Shown: piece after piece, positions 19,126 to 31,104 of the stretch
Position numbering within the stretch: position 1 is the first letter of the stretch
Layout of the letters: the number at the start of each line of letters is the position of its first letter
DNA from: Streptomyces scabiei 87.22
GTDB lineage: Bacteria > Actinomycetota > Actinomycetes > Streptomycetales > Streptomycetaceae
Direction of reading: 5' to 3'
DNA: 64,000 nucleotides
Assembly: GCF_000091305.1 (NCBI RefSeq)
Contig: NC_013929.1
Location: 744,001 to 808,000, forward strand
The notes under the pieces: model-generated
Told to the model about the DNA's origin: nothing
The model's database searches: none
What the model saw: only the letters and a program-made list of their open reading frames with translations
Program-made: the position numbers and the translations under genes

Positions 19126-20207
19126 AGGACCACCACCGAACGCAGGACGTCGCCGTGGTGCATCTTGGCGAACGCGGCCTCGACGTCGTCCAGGCCGATG
19201 GTCTCGGTGACGAACTCGCCGAGGTCGAAGCGGCCCTGGAGGTAGAGGTCGATCAGGGCGGGGAAGTCGCGGGAGGGCAGGCAGTCGCCGTACCAGGAGG
19301 ACTTCAGCGCGCCACCGCGGCCGAAGACGTCCAGCAGCGGCAGTTCGAGCTTCAGCTCGGGCGTGGGGACACCCACCAGGACGGCGGTGCCGGCCAGGTC
19401 GCGGGCGTAGAAGGCCTGTCTGAAGGTCTCGGGGCGGCCCACCGCGTCCACGACGACATCCGCGCCGAAGCCGCCGGTGAGGTCGCGGATCGCCTCGACG
19501 GCGTCGGTCCTGGACGCGTCGACGGTGTCGGTGGCGCCGAACCGCTCGGCCCACTTCAGCTTCCGCTCGTCCACGTCGACGGCGATGATGCGGCCGGCGC
19601 CGGCGACCTTGCCGCCCGCGATCGCGGCCATGCCCACCCCGCCGCAGCCGATCACCGCGAGGGAGTCGCCGCGTCCCACGCCGCCGGTGTTGACCGCCGC
19701 GCCGAAGCCCGCCATCACACCGCAGCCGAGGAGGCCGGCGGCGGCGGGCGCGGCCATCGGGTCCACCTTGGTGCACTGTCCGGCGGCGACCAGGGTCTTC
19801 TCGGCGAAGGCGCCGATGCCGAGGGCCGGGGAGAGCGGGGTGCCGTCCGCCAGGGTCATCGGCTGGGTGGCGTTGTGGGTGGCGAAGCAGTACCAGGGCC
19901 TGCCCCTGCGACAGGCGCGGCAGGTGCCGCAGACGGCGCGCCAGTTGAGGATGACGAAGTCGCCGGGCGCGACGTCGGTGACGCCCTCGCCGACCGACTC
20001 CACCACGCCCGCGGCCTCGTGGCCGAGCAGGAACGGGAAGTCGTCGTTGATGCCGCCCTCCCGGTAGTGCAGGTCGGTGTGGCAGACACCGCAGGCCTGC
20101 ACCCGCACCAGCGCCTCTCCGGGGCCGGGGTCCGGCACCAGGACGGTCTCCACCGAGACCGGGGCGCCCTGTTTGCGGGCGACGACGGCGCGTACCTCGT
20201 GTGTCAC
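19122..20207 (-). CDS. mscR: S-(hydroxymethyl)mycothiol dehydrogenase (copy 1)
   Basis: 361 aa zinc-dependent class III alcohol dehydrogenase. Catalytic zinc ligands Cys39 (with CGVCHTD) and His63; structural zinc Cys93, Cys96, Cys99, Cys107; nucleotide-binding [10 protein letters not shown] near residue 185. It oxidises the mycothiol adduct of formaldehyde to S-formylmycothiol, also acting on S-nitrosomycothiol in relatives. GTG start, GAGGAG upstream. First gene of the operon that includes the formaldehyde-producing Rieske oxygenase. A 361-aa paralogue is at 48940-50025; bases 19275-19331 are identical to 49093-49149. Confidence 0.92.
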   Translation of the reverse strand: MTHEVRAVVARKQGAPVSVETVLVPDPGPGEALVRVQACGVCHTDLHYREGGINDDFPFLLGHEAAGVVESVGEGVTDVAPGDFVILNWRAVCGTCRACRRGRPWYCFATHNATQPMTLADGTPLSPALGIGAFAEKTLVAAGQCTKVDPMAAPAAAGLLGCGVMAGFGAAVNTGGVGRGDSLAVIGCGGVGMAAIAGGKVAGAGRIIAVDVDERKLKWAERFGATDTVDASRTDAVEAIRDLTGGFGADVVVDAVGRPETFRQAFYARDLAGTAVLVGVPTPELKLELPLLDVFGRGGALKSSWYGDCLPSRDFPALIDLYLQGRFDLGEFVTETIGLDDVEAAFAKMHHGDVLRSVVVL

Positions 20208-20609
20208 GGTCGATCTCCTCGTCGAGGGACGGCCGAATCCGTGCTTCGGCCGGATGTGCTGGATGGCGGGTGGACGCCGATCGCTCCCCGGAGCTGTCGG
20301 CGAGGGAGGGGGCAGGAAGGGAGGGAGTCACTACGTCGACGCCCGGACGGGGGACCGTGGCCGAACCACCGTCGCCGTGTTCCATATAGCGCAACCATCT
20401 TCGCTATGAGCAACGACGACCAAACTGTCTCCTTGGGGACACCCACTGTCAAGAGGTCGGTCGCACCGACTTGCCCGGACTCCCCCGGCGCCGCCCTCTT
20501 CCCCGGACGGGAAGGGCCGTGCAACCATGCGGGCGATCGGTTCCGGCCAGGTCCGACCGGAAGCGCGACCCTCTCGGGATCTTCGGGCGCGACTGCGTAT
20601 AGTTGCACT
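20208..20609. other. 402-bp divergent intergenic region
   Basis: No gene supported here. It holds the promoter region of the leftward mscR operon (TTGACA on the minus strand at about 20446-20451, tandem dyad 20379-20414) and the rightward promoter of the first iclR gene (TATAGT 20598-20603, dyad 20583-20618). The stretch between about 20450 and 20580 shows nothing I recognise. Confidence 0.7.
20379..20414 (-). promoter_or_regulatory. Tandem 17-bp dyad operator, mscR-MBL-oxygenase operon
   Basis: 20379-20395 (GTTCC-N7-GCAAC) and 20398-20414 (TCTTC-N7-GCAAC), 2 bp apart. The first differs from the consensus in one arm base; the second has one good arm. Confidence 0.65.
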
Positions 20610-20618
20610 ATGAGCAAC
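20583..20618 (+). promoter_or_regulatory. Promoter and operator of iclR copy 1, leaderless
   Basis: The dyad 20602-20618 has perfect arms GTTGC and GCAAC and covers the ATG at 20610. A weaker copy is at 20583-20599. A TATAGT -10 box (20598-20603) ends 6 bp before the ATG, predicting a transcript that begins at the start codon. Confidence 0.7.
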
Positions 20619-21407
20619 TACGCGGCAGAGGGCGCAACAACGGGGCCCGCGGCGAACGGTGTGCAGTCCGTCGACCGCGCCGTCAGCGTGCTGGAGATCC
20701 TCGCCCGGCGCGGCGAGGCCGGGGTCAGCGAGGTCGCCGCCGAGATCGACGTCCACAAGTCCACCGCGTTCCGGCTCCTCGGGGCGCTGGAGGCACGCGG
20801 ACTGGTCGAGCAGACGGCCGAGCGGGGCAAGTACCGGCTGGGCTTCGGGATCGTACGGCTCGCCGGCGCCGTCACGGGCAGGCTCGACATCACCCAGCAG
20901 GGCCGGCAGGTCTGCGAGCGGCTCAGCGAGGAGATCGGCGAGACCGTCAACATCGCGGTGCTGCAGGAGCACTACGCGGTCAACCTCCACCAGGTACGCG
21001 GACCGGGCGCGGTCGGCACCCACAACTGGGTCGGCCAGCTCACCCCCGTGCACGCCACGTCCAGCGGCAAGATCCTGCTGGCCCATCTGTCGGAGCGGCG
21101 CCGCGCCGAGGTGCTGGAGGCGTCCGGGCTGCGGAAACTGACACCGCACACCCTGACCGCCCGCACGAAGCTGGAGAAGGACCTCGCCGAGGCACGGACC
21201 CGCGGCTACGCGGTGACGATGGAGGAGCTGGAGATCGGACTGCACGCGATGGCGGCCCCGATCCGCTCCCGCGAGGGAGAGGTCATCGCCGCGCTCAGCG
21301 CCTCAGGACCGGCCTACCGCTTCACCGAGGAGCGCATGGGCGCGCTCGTGCCCGCGCTGACGCGGGGCGCCGAGGAGATCAGCCGCCGGATGGGCCATCT
21401 GGGCTGA
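20610..21407 (+). CDS. IclR-family transcriptional regulator (copy 1)
   Basis: 265 aa. Winged helix-turn-helix in residues ~15-75 ([34 protein letters not shown]), then the IclR effector domain with [13 protein letters not shown] and [20 protein letters not shown] segments (here [16 protein letters not shown]). No Shine-Dalgarno; the -10 box position suggests a leaderless mRNA. The second copy at 40595 has the same length and is alike over nearly the whole protein. Its position amid catabolic genes and the dyad on its own start codon suggest an autoregulated repressor of the betaine/C1 regulon; the effector is unknown. Confidence 0.92.
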   Translation: MSNYAAEGATTGPAANGVQSVDRAVSVLEILARRGEAGVSEVAAEIDVHKSTAFRLLGALEARGLVEQTAERGKYRLGFGIVRLAGAVTGRLDITQQGRQVCERLSEEIGETVNIAVLQEHYAVNLHQVRGPGAVGTHNWVGQLTPVHATSSGKILLAHLSERRRAEVLEASGLRKLTPHTLTARTKLEKDLAEARTRGYAVTMEELEIGLHAMAAPIRSREGEVIAALSASGPAYRFTEERMGALVPALTRGAEEISRRMGHLG

Positions 21408-21452
21408 CCGCCCGCGCCGCGTGTGCGGCCCAGGGGTGCCCGCGCGGAACGC

Positions 21453-22376
21453 TCAGCGCAGCGGCGCCCGCACCGCCACCGACGCCTCGGCGCCCCAGCG
21501 GGCCGTCACCCGCACCGCGTCCAGCGTCGAGACGACGTCGTGCACGCGCAGACACCAGACGCCCTGCGCGGCGGCGAGCACGGACACGGCGGCGGTCGCG
21601 GCGTCACGCTCCCGCGCCGGGCGCGGCTCCCCCGTCGTCCGGTCGGCCAGCAGCCGTCCCAGGAACGCCTTGCGGGACGCACCCAGCAGGACGGGACGGC
21701 CCAGCGCGCGGACCTCCCCGAGACGGGCCAGCAGTTCCCAGTTGTGCTCGGGCGTCTTGGCGAAGCCCAGCCCGGGATCGACGATCAGCGAGCCGGGCGG
21801 GACGCCCGCCTCCAGGGCCGCGTCGATCCGCAGCCGGACCTCGCCGAGCACTTCGTCGACCACGTCGCGGTAGAGGGCGTTCGCCTGCATCCCGGCGGAG
21901 TGGCCACGCCAGTGCATCAGCACGTACGGCACCCCCGCCCGCGCCATCAGGGGCAGCATCCCCGGATCGGCGAGGCCCCCCGAGACGTCGTTGACCAGCC
22001 GCGCGCCCGCCTCCAGGGCGCGTGCGGCGACCTCGGCCCGCATGGTGTCGACGCTGACGACCGCGCCGTCCGCCGCGAGGGCCCGGACGACGGGCAGCAC
22101 CCGGCGCAGCTCCTCCTCGACCGGAGGGCGCGCCGCGCCGGGGCGGGTCGACTCGCCGCCCACGTCCACGAGGTCCGCGCCCTGCTCCAGCAGGGCGCGG
22201 CCATGGGCCACGGCCGCGTCGGCCGCGAACGACAGCCCGCCGTCGGAGAACGAGTCCGGCGTGACGTTCACGACGCCCATCACCAGCGTCCGGCCGGGCC
22301 TCGGCAGCCCGTGCGGGTGCAGGTCCGGCGTGCCCGGGTGCGCGGGCGTGGCGGGGGCGTGGATCGTGACGGTCAC
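21453..22376 (-). CDS. folP: Dihydropteroate synthase
   Basis: 307 aa. Signatures VMGVVNVTPDSFSDGG and VDVGGESTRPGA near the N-terminus, then LVNDVSGG and the C-terminal DPGLGFAKT. It condenses p-aminobenzoate with the pterin diphosphate to give dihydropteroate. GTG start at 22376, weak ribosome site. It lies 41 bp after soxG as the last gene of the dimethylglycine/sarcosine operon, which would link folate supply to C1 load. Convergent with iclR copy 1, 45 bp apart. Whether this is the only folP of the genome cannot be seen. Confidence 0.93.
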   Translation of the reverse strand: MTVTIHAPATPAHPGTPDLHPHGLPRPGRTLVMGVVNVTPDSFSDGGLSFAADAAVAHGRALLEQGADLVDVGGESTRPGAARPPVEEELRRVLPVVRALAADGAVVSVDTMRAEVAARALEAGARLVNDVSGGLADPGMLPLMARAGVPYVLMHWRGHSAGMQANALYRDVVDEVLGEVRLRIDAALEAGVPPGSLIVDPGLGFAKTPEHNWELLARLGEVRALGRPVLLGASRKAFLGRLLADRTTGEPRPARERDAATAAVSVLAAAQGVWCLRVHDVVSTLDAVRVTARWGAEASVAVRAPLR

Positions 22377-22417
22377 CGGTGTCCGACTTTCGACGTGCTG
22401 ACAGGGACCCGCATACC

Positions 22418-23020
22418 TCAGACGTACTCCGTCGCCGCGTCGAGCAGCCAGTCGGCCAGGTAGCCGGCGAACGAGGAACGGACCAGGACCCAGAAGCCCG
22501 CGCCGGGCTCCTCGCGTGCGACCAGCACGACCTGGGTGCGGCCCAGGGTGGTCTGGGCGCAGCGGCCGGGGCCGAAGGCCCTCGGGTGCAGGTCCAGCGA
22601 GCAGCCGTGCGCCAGCAGGTCACGGGCGCCCGCGCCGGCGACCAGGACCGTGGTGCGCTGCGCGGAGACGTCCGTGACGGAGATGTGCTCCTCTCCGGCG
22701 GCCTCACGGATCCGGTTCTCCAGCTCGCGCGCGCCGCCCGGCGGCCCCACGAGCAGCCACTCGTCGGGGCCGAGCCACAGCGCGGTCAGCTCCCCCGCGC
22801 GGACGACGGTGTCGGGCTCCAGGGGCAGGGGCAGGCCCAGCGCGAGGCCGACGGCGTCCGCCGCCGCCCCCTTGGGGTCGAGACGCACGTCGAGCTGGGT
22901 CAGGAAGGGGAGTTCGGCCAGCCGGATCGCGCCCCCGGAGGCACGGGTGGCGGCGGCCAGCCGGTCCGCGGCCCCGGACAGGGGGCTGCGGGGCCGGGCG
23001 GTCAGGGCGGTGTCAGCCAT
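22418..23020 (-). CDS. soxG: Sarcosine oxidase gamma subunit
   Basis: 200 aa, typical length. The pattern of RLAELPFLTQLDVRLD, LWLGPDEWLLVGP and HGCSLDLHPRAFGPGRCAQT-type segments is that of SoxG, the small subunit of heterotetrameric sarcosine oxidase, related to GcvT. Its ATG overlaps the end of the soxDA frame by 8 bp, so the two are translationally linked. Confidence 0.92.
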   Translation of the reverse strand: MADTALTARPRSPLSGAADRLAAATRASGGAIRLAELPFLTQLDVRLDPKGAAADAVGLALGLPLPLEPDTVVRAGELTALWLGPDEWLLVGPPGGARELENRIREAAGEEHISVTDVSAQRTTVLVAGAGARDLLAHGCSLDLHPRAFGPGRCAQTTLGRTQVVLVAREEPGAGFWVLVRSSFAGYLADWLLDAATEYV

Positions 23021-26000
23021 CGCGGCGGGCTCCCTCGGGGTCGTAGAGGACGGGGCTCGCGACGGTCACGGGGACCAGCCGGTCGCCCACGGGGGCGTAC
23101 AGCCGCTCGCCGATGCGGTCCCGGCCGCCCTTGACCAGGGCGAGCGCGAAGGTCCGGCCGAGGGCGGCACTGCGGTAGCTGGAGGTGACATGGCCGAGCA
23201 TCGGGACGGGCGGGGCCGGCAGCACGCTGTCGGCGACCAGATGGGTGCCCTCGGGGAGGAAGTCGCCCGGGTCCTCGGGCAGCAGGCCGACCAGGTGCTT
23301 GCGGTCGGGCCGGACGGTGTCGGGGCGGGTGTAGGACCGCTTGCCGACGAAGTCCGACTTCTTCTTGGAGACGACCCAGCTCATGCCGAGGTCCTGCGGG
23401 GTGACCGTGCCGTCGGTGTCCTGGCCGATGATCGGGTACCCCTTCTCGGCCCGCAGGACGTGCATGGTCTCGGTGCCGTACGGGGTGATGCCGTACGGGG
23501 CGCCCGCCTCGTACAGCGCCTCCCAGAGCGTCAGCGCCTCCCAGGGCGAGACGTTGATCTCGTAGGCGAGTTCGCCGGAGAAGCTGATCCGGCAGACGCG
23601 GGCCTCAATGCCCGCGACGGTCGTCCCGCGCCAGGCCATGAACGGGAAGTCCTCGTTGGACACGGCCAGTTCAGGTGCGAGGGAGCCGATGACCTCGCGG
23701 GACTTCGGGCCGACCAGGGCGACCGTGGCCCACTGCTCGGTCACGGAGGTGCAGTGGACCTTGAGTTCGGGCCACTCCGTCTGGAGCCACTCCTCCATCC
23801 AGTCGAGCACGGTGGCCGCGTTGCCGGTCGTCGTGGTGACCAGGTAGCGGTCCTGGGCCACGCGGATGACCGTGCCGTCGTCGAACACCATGCCGTCGGG
23901 GCGGCACATGACGCCGTAGCGGATCATGCCGACCTTCAACGTGCTCATCATGTTGGTGTAGAGCAGGTCGAGGAAGACCCCGGCGTCCGGGCCCTGGACG
24001 TCGATCTTGCCGAGGGTGGAGGCGTCCATGAAGCCCACGCCCTCCCGGGTCGCCGCGCACTCGCGCAGCACGGCGGTCTCCATGTCCTCGCCGTCCCGCG
24101 GGTAGTACCAGGGGCGCTTCCACTGGCCGACGTTCTCGAACAGCGCGCCGTGCCCGACGTGCCACTCGTGCAGGGCGGTCGTGCGGACCGGGTCGCTCAG
24201 CACGCCCCGGTCGCGGCCCGCGAGCGCGGCGAAGGAGACCGGAATGTACGGCGGGCGGAACGTGGTCGTGCCGAGGGACGAGACGTCCACGCCGAGGAGG
24301 TCGGCGACGGCACCGCTGGCCAGCACACCGGAGGTCTTGCCCTGGTCGTTGGCCGTGCCGGCCGTGGTGTACCGCTTGGTGTGCTCCACCGAGCGGAGGC
24401 CGGCGCCGGTCGCACGGGCCAGGTCGGCGACCGTGACATCGCGCTGGAGGTCGACGAACCGGGGGGCGTCCGACTCGCCCGGCACGATGTACACATGCAT
24501 CGCCGGGGTCGGCCGGGGCTGCGCCGGCACGCCGGGCAGACGGGGTTCCTCGGACGTGTACCCCTCTGCCTCGATCGCGCGGGCACCGGCGGCGGCGCCC
24601 TGGGCGAGGACACCGGCGGTGTCGAGGAGACCGCTCGCGCTGCCCACGACCTCGACGGCCTGGCGGCCGGTGTCGGGGACGAAGGAGCCCAGCGTCTCGT
24701 CGTGGCGCAGCTTGCCGCCGGACTGGCTGAACAGGTGCGCCGCGGGGTTCCAGCCGCCGGAGACCAGCAGCAGGTCGGCGGCGAACTCCCGCTGCCCGGC
24801 GGACTCCCCGTACGGGGCGACGGTCACGGCGGTGAGGCGGGGGGCGCCCTCCGTGCCGGTGACGGCGTGCCCGGCCAGGACCTCGATGCCGGCGGCCGTG
24901 GCACGCTCGGCCCACTCCCCCGGCTCGGGGCGGGTGTCGACGATCGCCGCGATGCCCAGGCCCGCCGAGGCGAGGTCCAGGGCCGCCGCGTAGGCGCTGT
25001 CGTTGGTGGTGAGGACGACCGCGTGACGGCCGGGCAGGGCGCCGTGGCGGTTGACGTGGGTGCGGGCCGAGGAGGCCAGCATCACGCCGGGCCGGTCGTT
25101 GTCCGCGAAGGCCAGGGAGCGTTCGTGGGCGCCGGTGGCGAGGACGACGCGACGGGCGCGGATGCGCCAGACGCGTTCCCGGGAGACGTCCGCGGGGGCC
25201 GCGCCGCCGAGGTGGTTGGTGCGGCGTTCGACGGCGAGGAGGTGGTTGTCGTCGTAGTAGCCGAAGACGGTGGTGCGGCGCAGGACGCGGACCTCGGGGG
25301 CGGCGTCGAGCAGTGCGGCCGTCTCGCCCACCCAGTCGAGGTGCTCGGCGGTGCCGAGGAGGCTGCCGCCGAGTTCGGGCTGGTCGTCGGCGAGGATGAC
25401 GCGGGCGCCGCTGTTCGCCGCCGCGGCGGCCGCCGCGAGGCCGGCCGGGCCCGCGCCCACGACCAGCAGGTCGCAGTGCGCGTGGACGGCGTCGTAGCGG
25501 GCCGGGTCGGGCTCGGTGGCGAGGCGGCCCTGGCCGGGGAGGCTGGTGGCGACCAGGCCGTCGTACAGCTCGACGGTGGTCGCGGGCAGCATCGGCTCGG
25601 GGAAGGGTTCCTCGATCTGGATGACCGCGTTGGGTTCCTCGACGCCGGCGGAGAAGATGCCCCGGGGGCGGCCGAGCTTGATGCTGGTGCCCGCCTGGAT
25701 GACGCCGTTGGCGAGGAGGGCGGAGGCGAGGGTGTCGCCCTGGTGGCCCTGGTACTCCGTGCCGTCGAAGGTGAAGGTGAGGACGGTGTCGCGGTCGACG
25801 CGGCCTCGGGTGGGGTGGCGGAAGGGTTGAGTTGTCTCGCCCCCGCCGCCCCTACCCGTCCCATCCCTGGGGGCTGTGCCCCCAGACCCCCGTTCGGCCC
25901 GAACGGCCTCGTCCTCAAACGCCGGACAGGCTGGGCGTGCCGGCCTCGGCTCGGGAGTCTCCGGGCGTTCCTCGCCCGAGCGGTACACCGAAAGGATCTC

Positions 26001-26228
26001 GTTCGTGGAGGTGTCACGGACCGCGTTGAACCAGCGGCGGCAGCCCGCCGCGTGGCTCCAGCGTTCGGCGAACGGGCCCTTGGTGTTGTCGCGGAAGAAG
26101 AGGTAGCGGGCCCACTCCTCGTCGGTGAGGGCCGAGGGGGTCTCGGGGTAGGCCACGTGGGCCTGGCCTCCGTAGTGGAACTCGGCCTCGTCGCGGGGCC
26201 CGCACCACGGGCAGGTGATGAGCAGCAT
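23013..26228 (-). CDS. soxDA: Fused sarcosine oxidase delta-alpha (SoxD-SoxA)
   Basis: 1071 aa in one frame. Residues 1-90 are a complete SoxD zinc subunit (MLLITCPWCGPRDEAEF, with a Cys-x2-Cys start). Residues ~91-135 are a Gly/Arg/Pro-rich linker translated from a hairpin-containing repeat. From ~136 (TTQPFRHPTRGRVDRDTVLTF) SoxA follows: an N-terminal ferredoxin-like part, the FAD/NAD domain (VVGAGPAGLAAA near 235) and a C-terminal GcvT-like tetrahydrofolate domain (from ~690). No in-frame ATG or GTG exists at the normal SoxA start, so a fused protein is expected. With SoxB and SoxG it oxidises sarcosine to glycine, yielding methylene-THF and H2O2. Confidence 0.88.
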   Translation of the reverse strand: MLLITCPWCGPRDEAEFHYGGQAHVAYPETPSALTDEEWARYLFFRDNTKGPFAERWSHAAGCRRWFNAVRDTSTNEILSVYRSGEERPETPEPRPARPACPAFEDEAVRAERGSGGTAPRDGTGRGGGGETTQPFRHPTRGRVDRDTVLTFTFDGTEYQGHQGDTLASALLANGVIQAGTSIKLGRPRGIFSAGVEEPNAVIQIEEPFPEPMLPATTVELYDGLVATSLPGQGRLATEPDPARYDAVHAHCDLLVVGAGPAGLAAAAAAANSGARVILADDQPELGGSLLGTAEHLDWVGETAALLDAAPEVRVLRRTTVFGYYDDNHLLAVERRTNHLGGAAPADVSRERVWRIRARRVVLATGAHERSLAFADNDRPGVMLASSARTHVNRHGALPGRHAVVLTTNDSAYAAALDLASAGLGIAAIVDTRPEPGEWAERATAAGIEVLAGHAVTGTEGAPRLTAVTVAPYGESAGQREFAADLLLVSGGWNPAAHLFSQSGGKLRHDETLGSFVPDTGRQAVEVVGSASGLLDTAGVLAQGAAAGARAIEAEGYTSEEPRLPGVPAQPRPTPAMHVYIVPGESDAPRFVDLQRDVTVADLARATGAGLRSVEHTKRYTTAGTANDQGKTSGVLASGAVADLLGVDVSSLGTTTFRPPYIPVSFAALAGRDRGVLSDPVRTTALHEWHVGHGALFENVGQWKRPWYYPRDGEDMETAVLRECAATREGVGFMDASTLGKIDVQGPDAGVFLDLLYTNMMSTLKVGMIRYGVMCRPDGMVFDDGTVIRVAQDRYLVTTTTGNAATVLDWMEEWLQTEWPELKVHCTSVTEQWATVALVGPKSREVIGSLAPELAVSNEDFPFMAWRGTTVAGIEARVCRISFSGELAYEINVSPWEALTLWEALYEAGAPYGITPYGTETMHVLRAEKGYPIIGQDTDGTVTPQDLGMSWVVSKKKSDFVGKRSYTRPDTVRPDRKHLVGLLPEDPGDFLPEGTHLVADSVLPAPPVPMLGHVTSSYRSAALGRTFALALVKGGRDRIGERLYAPVGDRLVPVTVASPVLYDPEGARRDG
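25867..25906 (-). repeat. Hairpin-rich intergenic-type repeat embedded in soxDA
   Basis: Two palindromes side by side: an 8-bp perfect stem 25867-25874 with 25878-25885, and an 8-bp stem 25890-25897 with 25899-25906. The flanking minus-strand text GTTTGAGGACGAGG and the GGGGGCACAGCCCCC hairpin look like a dispersed Streptomyces intergenic element as I remember it. Here it is read through in frame and makes the SoxD-SoxA linker. Confidence 0.65.
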
Positions 26229-26240
26229 GTGTGGGGCTCC

Positions 26241-27473
26241 CTAGTGGGCCACCGCGGCCGCGCCGTGCTCGTCGACGAGCGCGCCGGTGGTGAAACGGTC
26301 GAGCGAGAAGGGGGCGTTGAGGGCGTGCGGGGTGTCGTGGGCGATGGTGTGGGCGTAGACCCAGCCGACGCCCGGGGTGGCCTTGAACCCGCCGGTTCCC
26401 CAGCCGCAGTTGAGGTAGAGGTTGTCGACGGGGCTGAGCCCGACGATCGGCGAGGCGTCGGGGCTGGTGTCGACGATGCCGCCCCAGGTGCGCAGCACAT
26501 GGGCGCGGGCGAAGATCGGGAAGAGCTCCAGGGCCGCGGCCATCTGCTCCTCGATGATGTGGAAGGCACCGCGCTGCGTGTACGAGTTGTACGCGTCGAT
26601 GCCCGCGCCCATCACCAGCTCGCCCTTGTGCGCCTGGCTGACGTACACGTGGACGGCGTTGGACATCACGACCGTGGGGTGCACCGGCTCCAGGAGCTCG
26701 GAGACCAGGGCCTGCAACGGGTGGGACTGGACGGGCAGTTGGATGCCCGCCATCGCGGCGAGGACCGAGGTGTGGCCCGCCGAGCAGAGCGCGACCTTGC
26801 CGGCCGCGATGCGGCCCCGGGTCGTCTGCACGCCGACGACGCGGTTGTCGACCACGTCGAGGCCGGTGACCTCGCAGTTCTGGATGATGTCGATGCCGGC
26901 CGCGTCGGCCGAGCGGGCCAGGCCCCAGGCCACGTGGTCGTGCTTGGCGATGCCCGCGCGCGGCTGGTAGGTGGCCCCCAGCACCGGATAGCGCACGTCC
27001 GGCGAGATGTTGACGATCGGGCAGACTTCCTTGACGCCGTCCGCGTCGAGCCACTCCGCGTCCACGCCGTTGAGGCGGTTGGCCTCCACGCGGCGCACGC
27101 TGTCGCGGACGTCCTGGAGGCTGTGCGCGAGGTTCAGCACACCGCGCTGGGAGAAGAGGATCGGGTAGTCGAGCTCCTCCTCCAGTCCCTCCCAGAGCTT
27201 GAGGGCGTGCTCGTAGATGCCGGCGCTCTCGTCCCACAGGTAGTTGGAGCGGATGATCGTGGTGTTGCGGGCCATGTTGCCGCCGCCGAGCCAGCCCTTC
27301 TCCAGCACCGCGACATTGGTGATGCCGTGGTTCGTCGCCAGATAGTGGGCCGTGGCCAGACCGTGGCCGCCGCCGCCGACGATCACTACGTCGTACGACT
27401 TCTTCGGCTCGGGGTCACGCCACAGCCAGTCGGGGTGCTCGGGGAGGTCGGCGCCTGGGGTACGGGGGCTCAT
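26241..27473 (-). CDS. soxB: Sarcosine oxidase beta subunit
   Basis: 410 aa FAD-dependent oxidoreductase of the DAO/MSOX fold. FAD motif [17 protein letters not shown] near residue 30, the [20 protein letters not shown] block characteristic of SoxB (site of covalent FMN attachment and substrate pocket), and C-terminal [15 protein letters not shown]. It carries the sarcosine-oxidising site of the SoxBDAG complex. CGGAG precedes the ATG; the soxDA frame begins 12 bp after its stop. Confidence 0.95.
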   Translation of the reverse strand: MSPRTPGADLPEHPDWLWRDPEPKKSYDVVIVGGGGHGLATAHYLATNHGITNVAVLEKGWLGGGNMARNTTIIRSNYLWDESAGIYEHALKLWEGLEEELDYPILFSQRGVLNLAHSLQDVRDSVRRVEANRLNGVDAEWLDADGVKEVCPIVNISPDVRYPVLGATYQPRAGIAKHDHVAWGLARSADAAGIDIIQNCEVTGLDVVDNRVVGVQTTRGRIAAGKVALCSAGHTSVLAAMAGIQLPVQSHPLQALVSELLEPVHPTVVMSNAVHVYVSQAHKGELVMGAGIDAYNSYTQRGAFHIIEEQMAAALELFPIFARAHVLRTWGGIVDTSPDASPIVGLSPVDNLYLNCGWGTGGFKATPGVGWVYAHTIAHDTPHALNAPFSLDRFTTGALVDEHGAAAVAH

Positions 27474-27531
27474 CGGACGTCTCCGTCTTCCGAAGGGTAC
27501 GGGTGGTGCGGGCAGGCGGGGGCGTGCGCGT

Positions 27532-28392
27532 TCATACGGCGGTGGCGTTCCTCTCGGCGGCCTCGACGACGTTGGCCAGCAACATCGCGCGGGTCATGGG
27601 GCCCACTCCGCCGGGCATCGGCGCGATCCAGCCGGCGACCTGGGCGGCGTCCGGGTGGATGTCGCCGACCAGCCCCTGGTCGGTGCGGGTGATGCCGACG
27701 TCCAGGACGGCCGCGCCGCTGCGCAGCATGTCCTTGGTGATCAGTCCGGGTGAGCCGGCGGCCGCGATGACGATGTCGGCCTCCCGGGTGTGCCAGGCCA
27801 GGCCCTTGGTGCCGGTGTGGCACAGGGTGACGGTGGCGTTCTCGGAGCGGCGGGTGAGCAGCAGGCCGATGGGGCGGCCGACCGTGATGCCGCGGCCGAC
27901 CACGCAGACGCGGGCGCCGGCGAGCGGAACGTCGTGCCTGCGCAGGAGTTCGACGATGCCGCGCGGGGTGCAGGGCAGCGGGGCGTCGACGCCGAGGGTG
28001 AGCCGGCCGAGGTTGACGGGGTGCAGTCCGTCGGCGTCCTTGGCCGGGTCCATGCGTTCCAGTACGGCGTTGGCGTCGAGGTGGCGGGGCAGCGGGAGCT
28101 GGACGATGTAGCCGGTGCAGGCCGGGTCGGCGTTCAGCTCGTCGATGACGTCCTCGACCTGCTGCTGGGTGGCGTCGGCGGGCAGGTCGCGGCGGATGGA
28201 GGCGATGCCGACCTGGGCGCAGTCGCGGTGCTTGCCCGCGACATAGGCGTGACTGCCGGGGTCCTCCCCGACCAGGACGGTGCCGAGACCCGGCGGGCGG
28301 CCGCCGCCGGCGGTCAGCTTGGCCACGCGTTCCGTGAGTTCGCGGCGGATGTCGGCGGCCGTCGCCTTGCCGTCGAGGAGCTGTGCGTTCAC
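27532..28392 (-). CDS. folD: Methylene-THF dehydrogenase / cyclohydrolase
   Basis: 286 aa. Catalytic region [14 protein letters not shown] and substrate loop [10 protein letters not shown] near the middle, followed by the nucleotide motif [16 protein letters not shown] and the C-terminal [13 protein letters not shown]. It converts 5,10-methylene-THF to 10-formyl-THF with NADP. GTG start at 28392 with GAAGGA upstream. Its position between the dimethylglycine enzyme and soxB fits oxidation of the methyl groups released by both; PurU, encoded elsewhere in the cluster, can then free formate. Confidence 0.95.
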   Translation of the reverse strand: MNAQLLDGKATAADIRRELTERVAKLTAGGGRPPGLGTVLVGEDPGSHAYVAGKHRDCAQVGIASIRRDLPADATQQQVEDVIDELNADPACTGYIVQLPLPRHLDANAVLERMDPAKDADGLHPVNLGRLTLGVDAPLPCTPRGIVELLRRHDVPLAGARVCVVGRGITVGRPIGLLLTRRSENATVTLCHTGTKGLAWHTREADIVIAAAGSPGLITKDMLRSGAAVLDVGITRTDQGLVGDIHPDAAQVAGWIAPMPGGVGPMTRAMLLANVVEAAERNATAV

Positions 28393-28428
28393 CGGCGGTG
28401 TTCCTTCCCTCTGCGGTCGTGGCGGGTG

Positions 28429-30942
<2,514 letters not shown>

Positions 30943-31023
30943 TCAATGTGCCCTCCGCGCAGGTGGGTGTCAAGGGTCCCGGGACCTCGGAAAACAGGGC
31001 GAGAACGGGGCCCGGACACGGCG

Positions 31024-31070
31024 ATGCCCGGTGGGCGGCACGCATGGCGCGTGCACCGCCCACCGGGCAT
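31024..31070 (-). terminator. Terminator of the betB-opuA operon
   Basis: A 15-bp perfect stem (31024-31038 with 31056-31070), with inner pairing of CACGC/GCGTG, lies 35 bp beyond the stop of the betaine-binding protein gene. Confidence 0.8.
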
Positions 31071-31104
31071 GGTCCGACCGGATTCCCGCGTCCGGTCCGG
31101 GGGT

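Noticed and set aside
20406..20450. An ATGAGCAAC start very like the iclR start
   Set aside because: It runs only a short way before a stop or unrelated frame; the likeness comes from the shared operator half-site, not a gene.
22536..27692. A 1718-residue open frame on the plus strand opposite the sox genes
   Set aside because: The antisense frame of GC-rich soxG, soxDA and soxB stays open by base composition; the minus-strand products are unmistakable enzymes.
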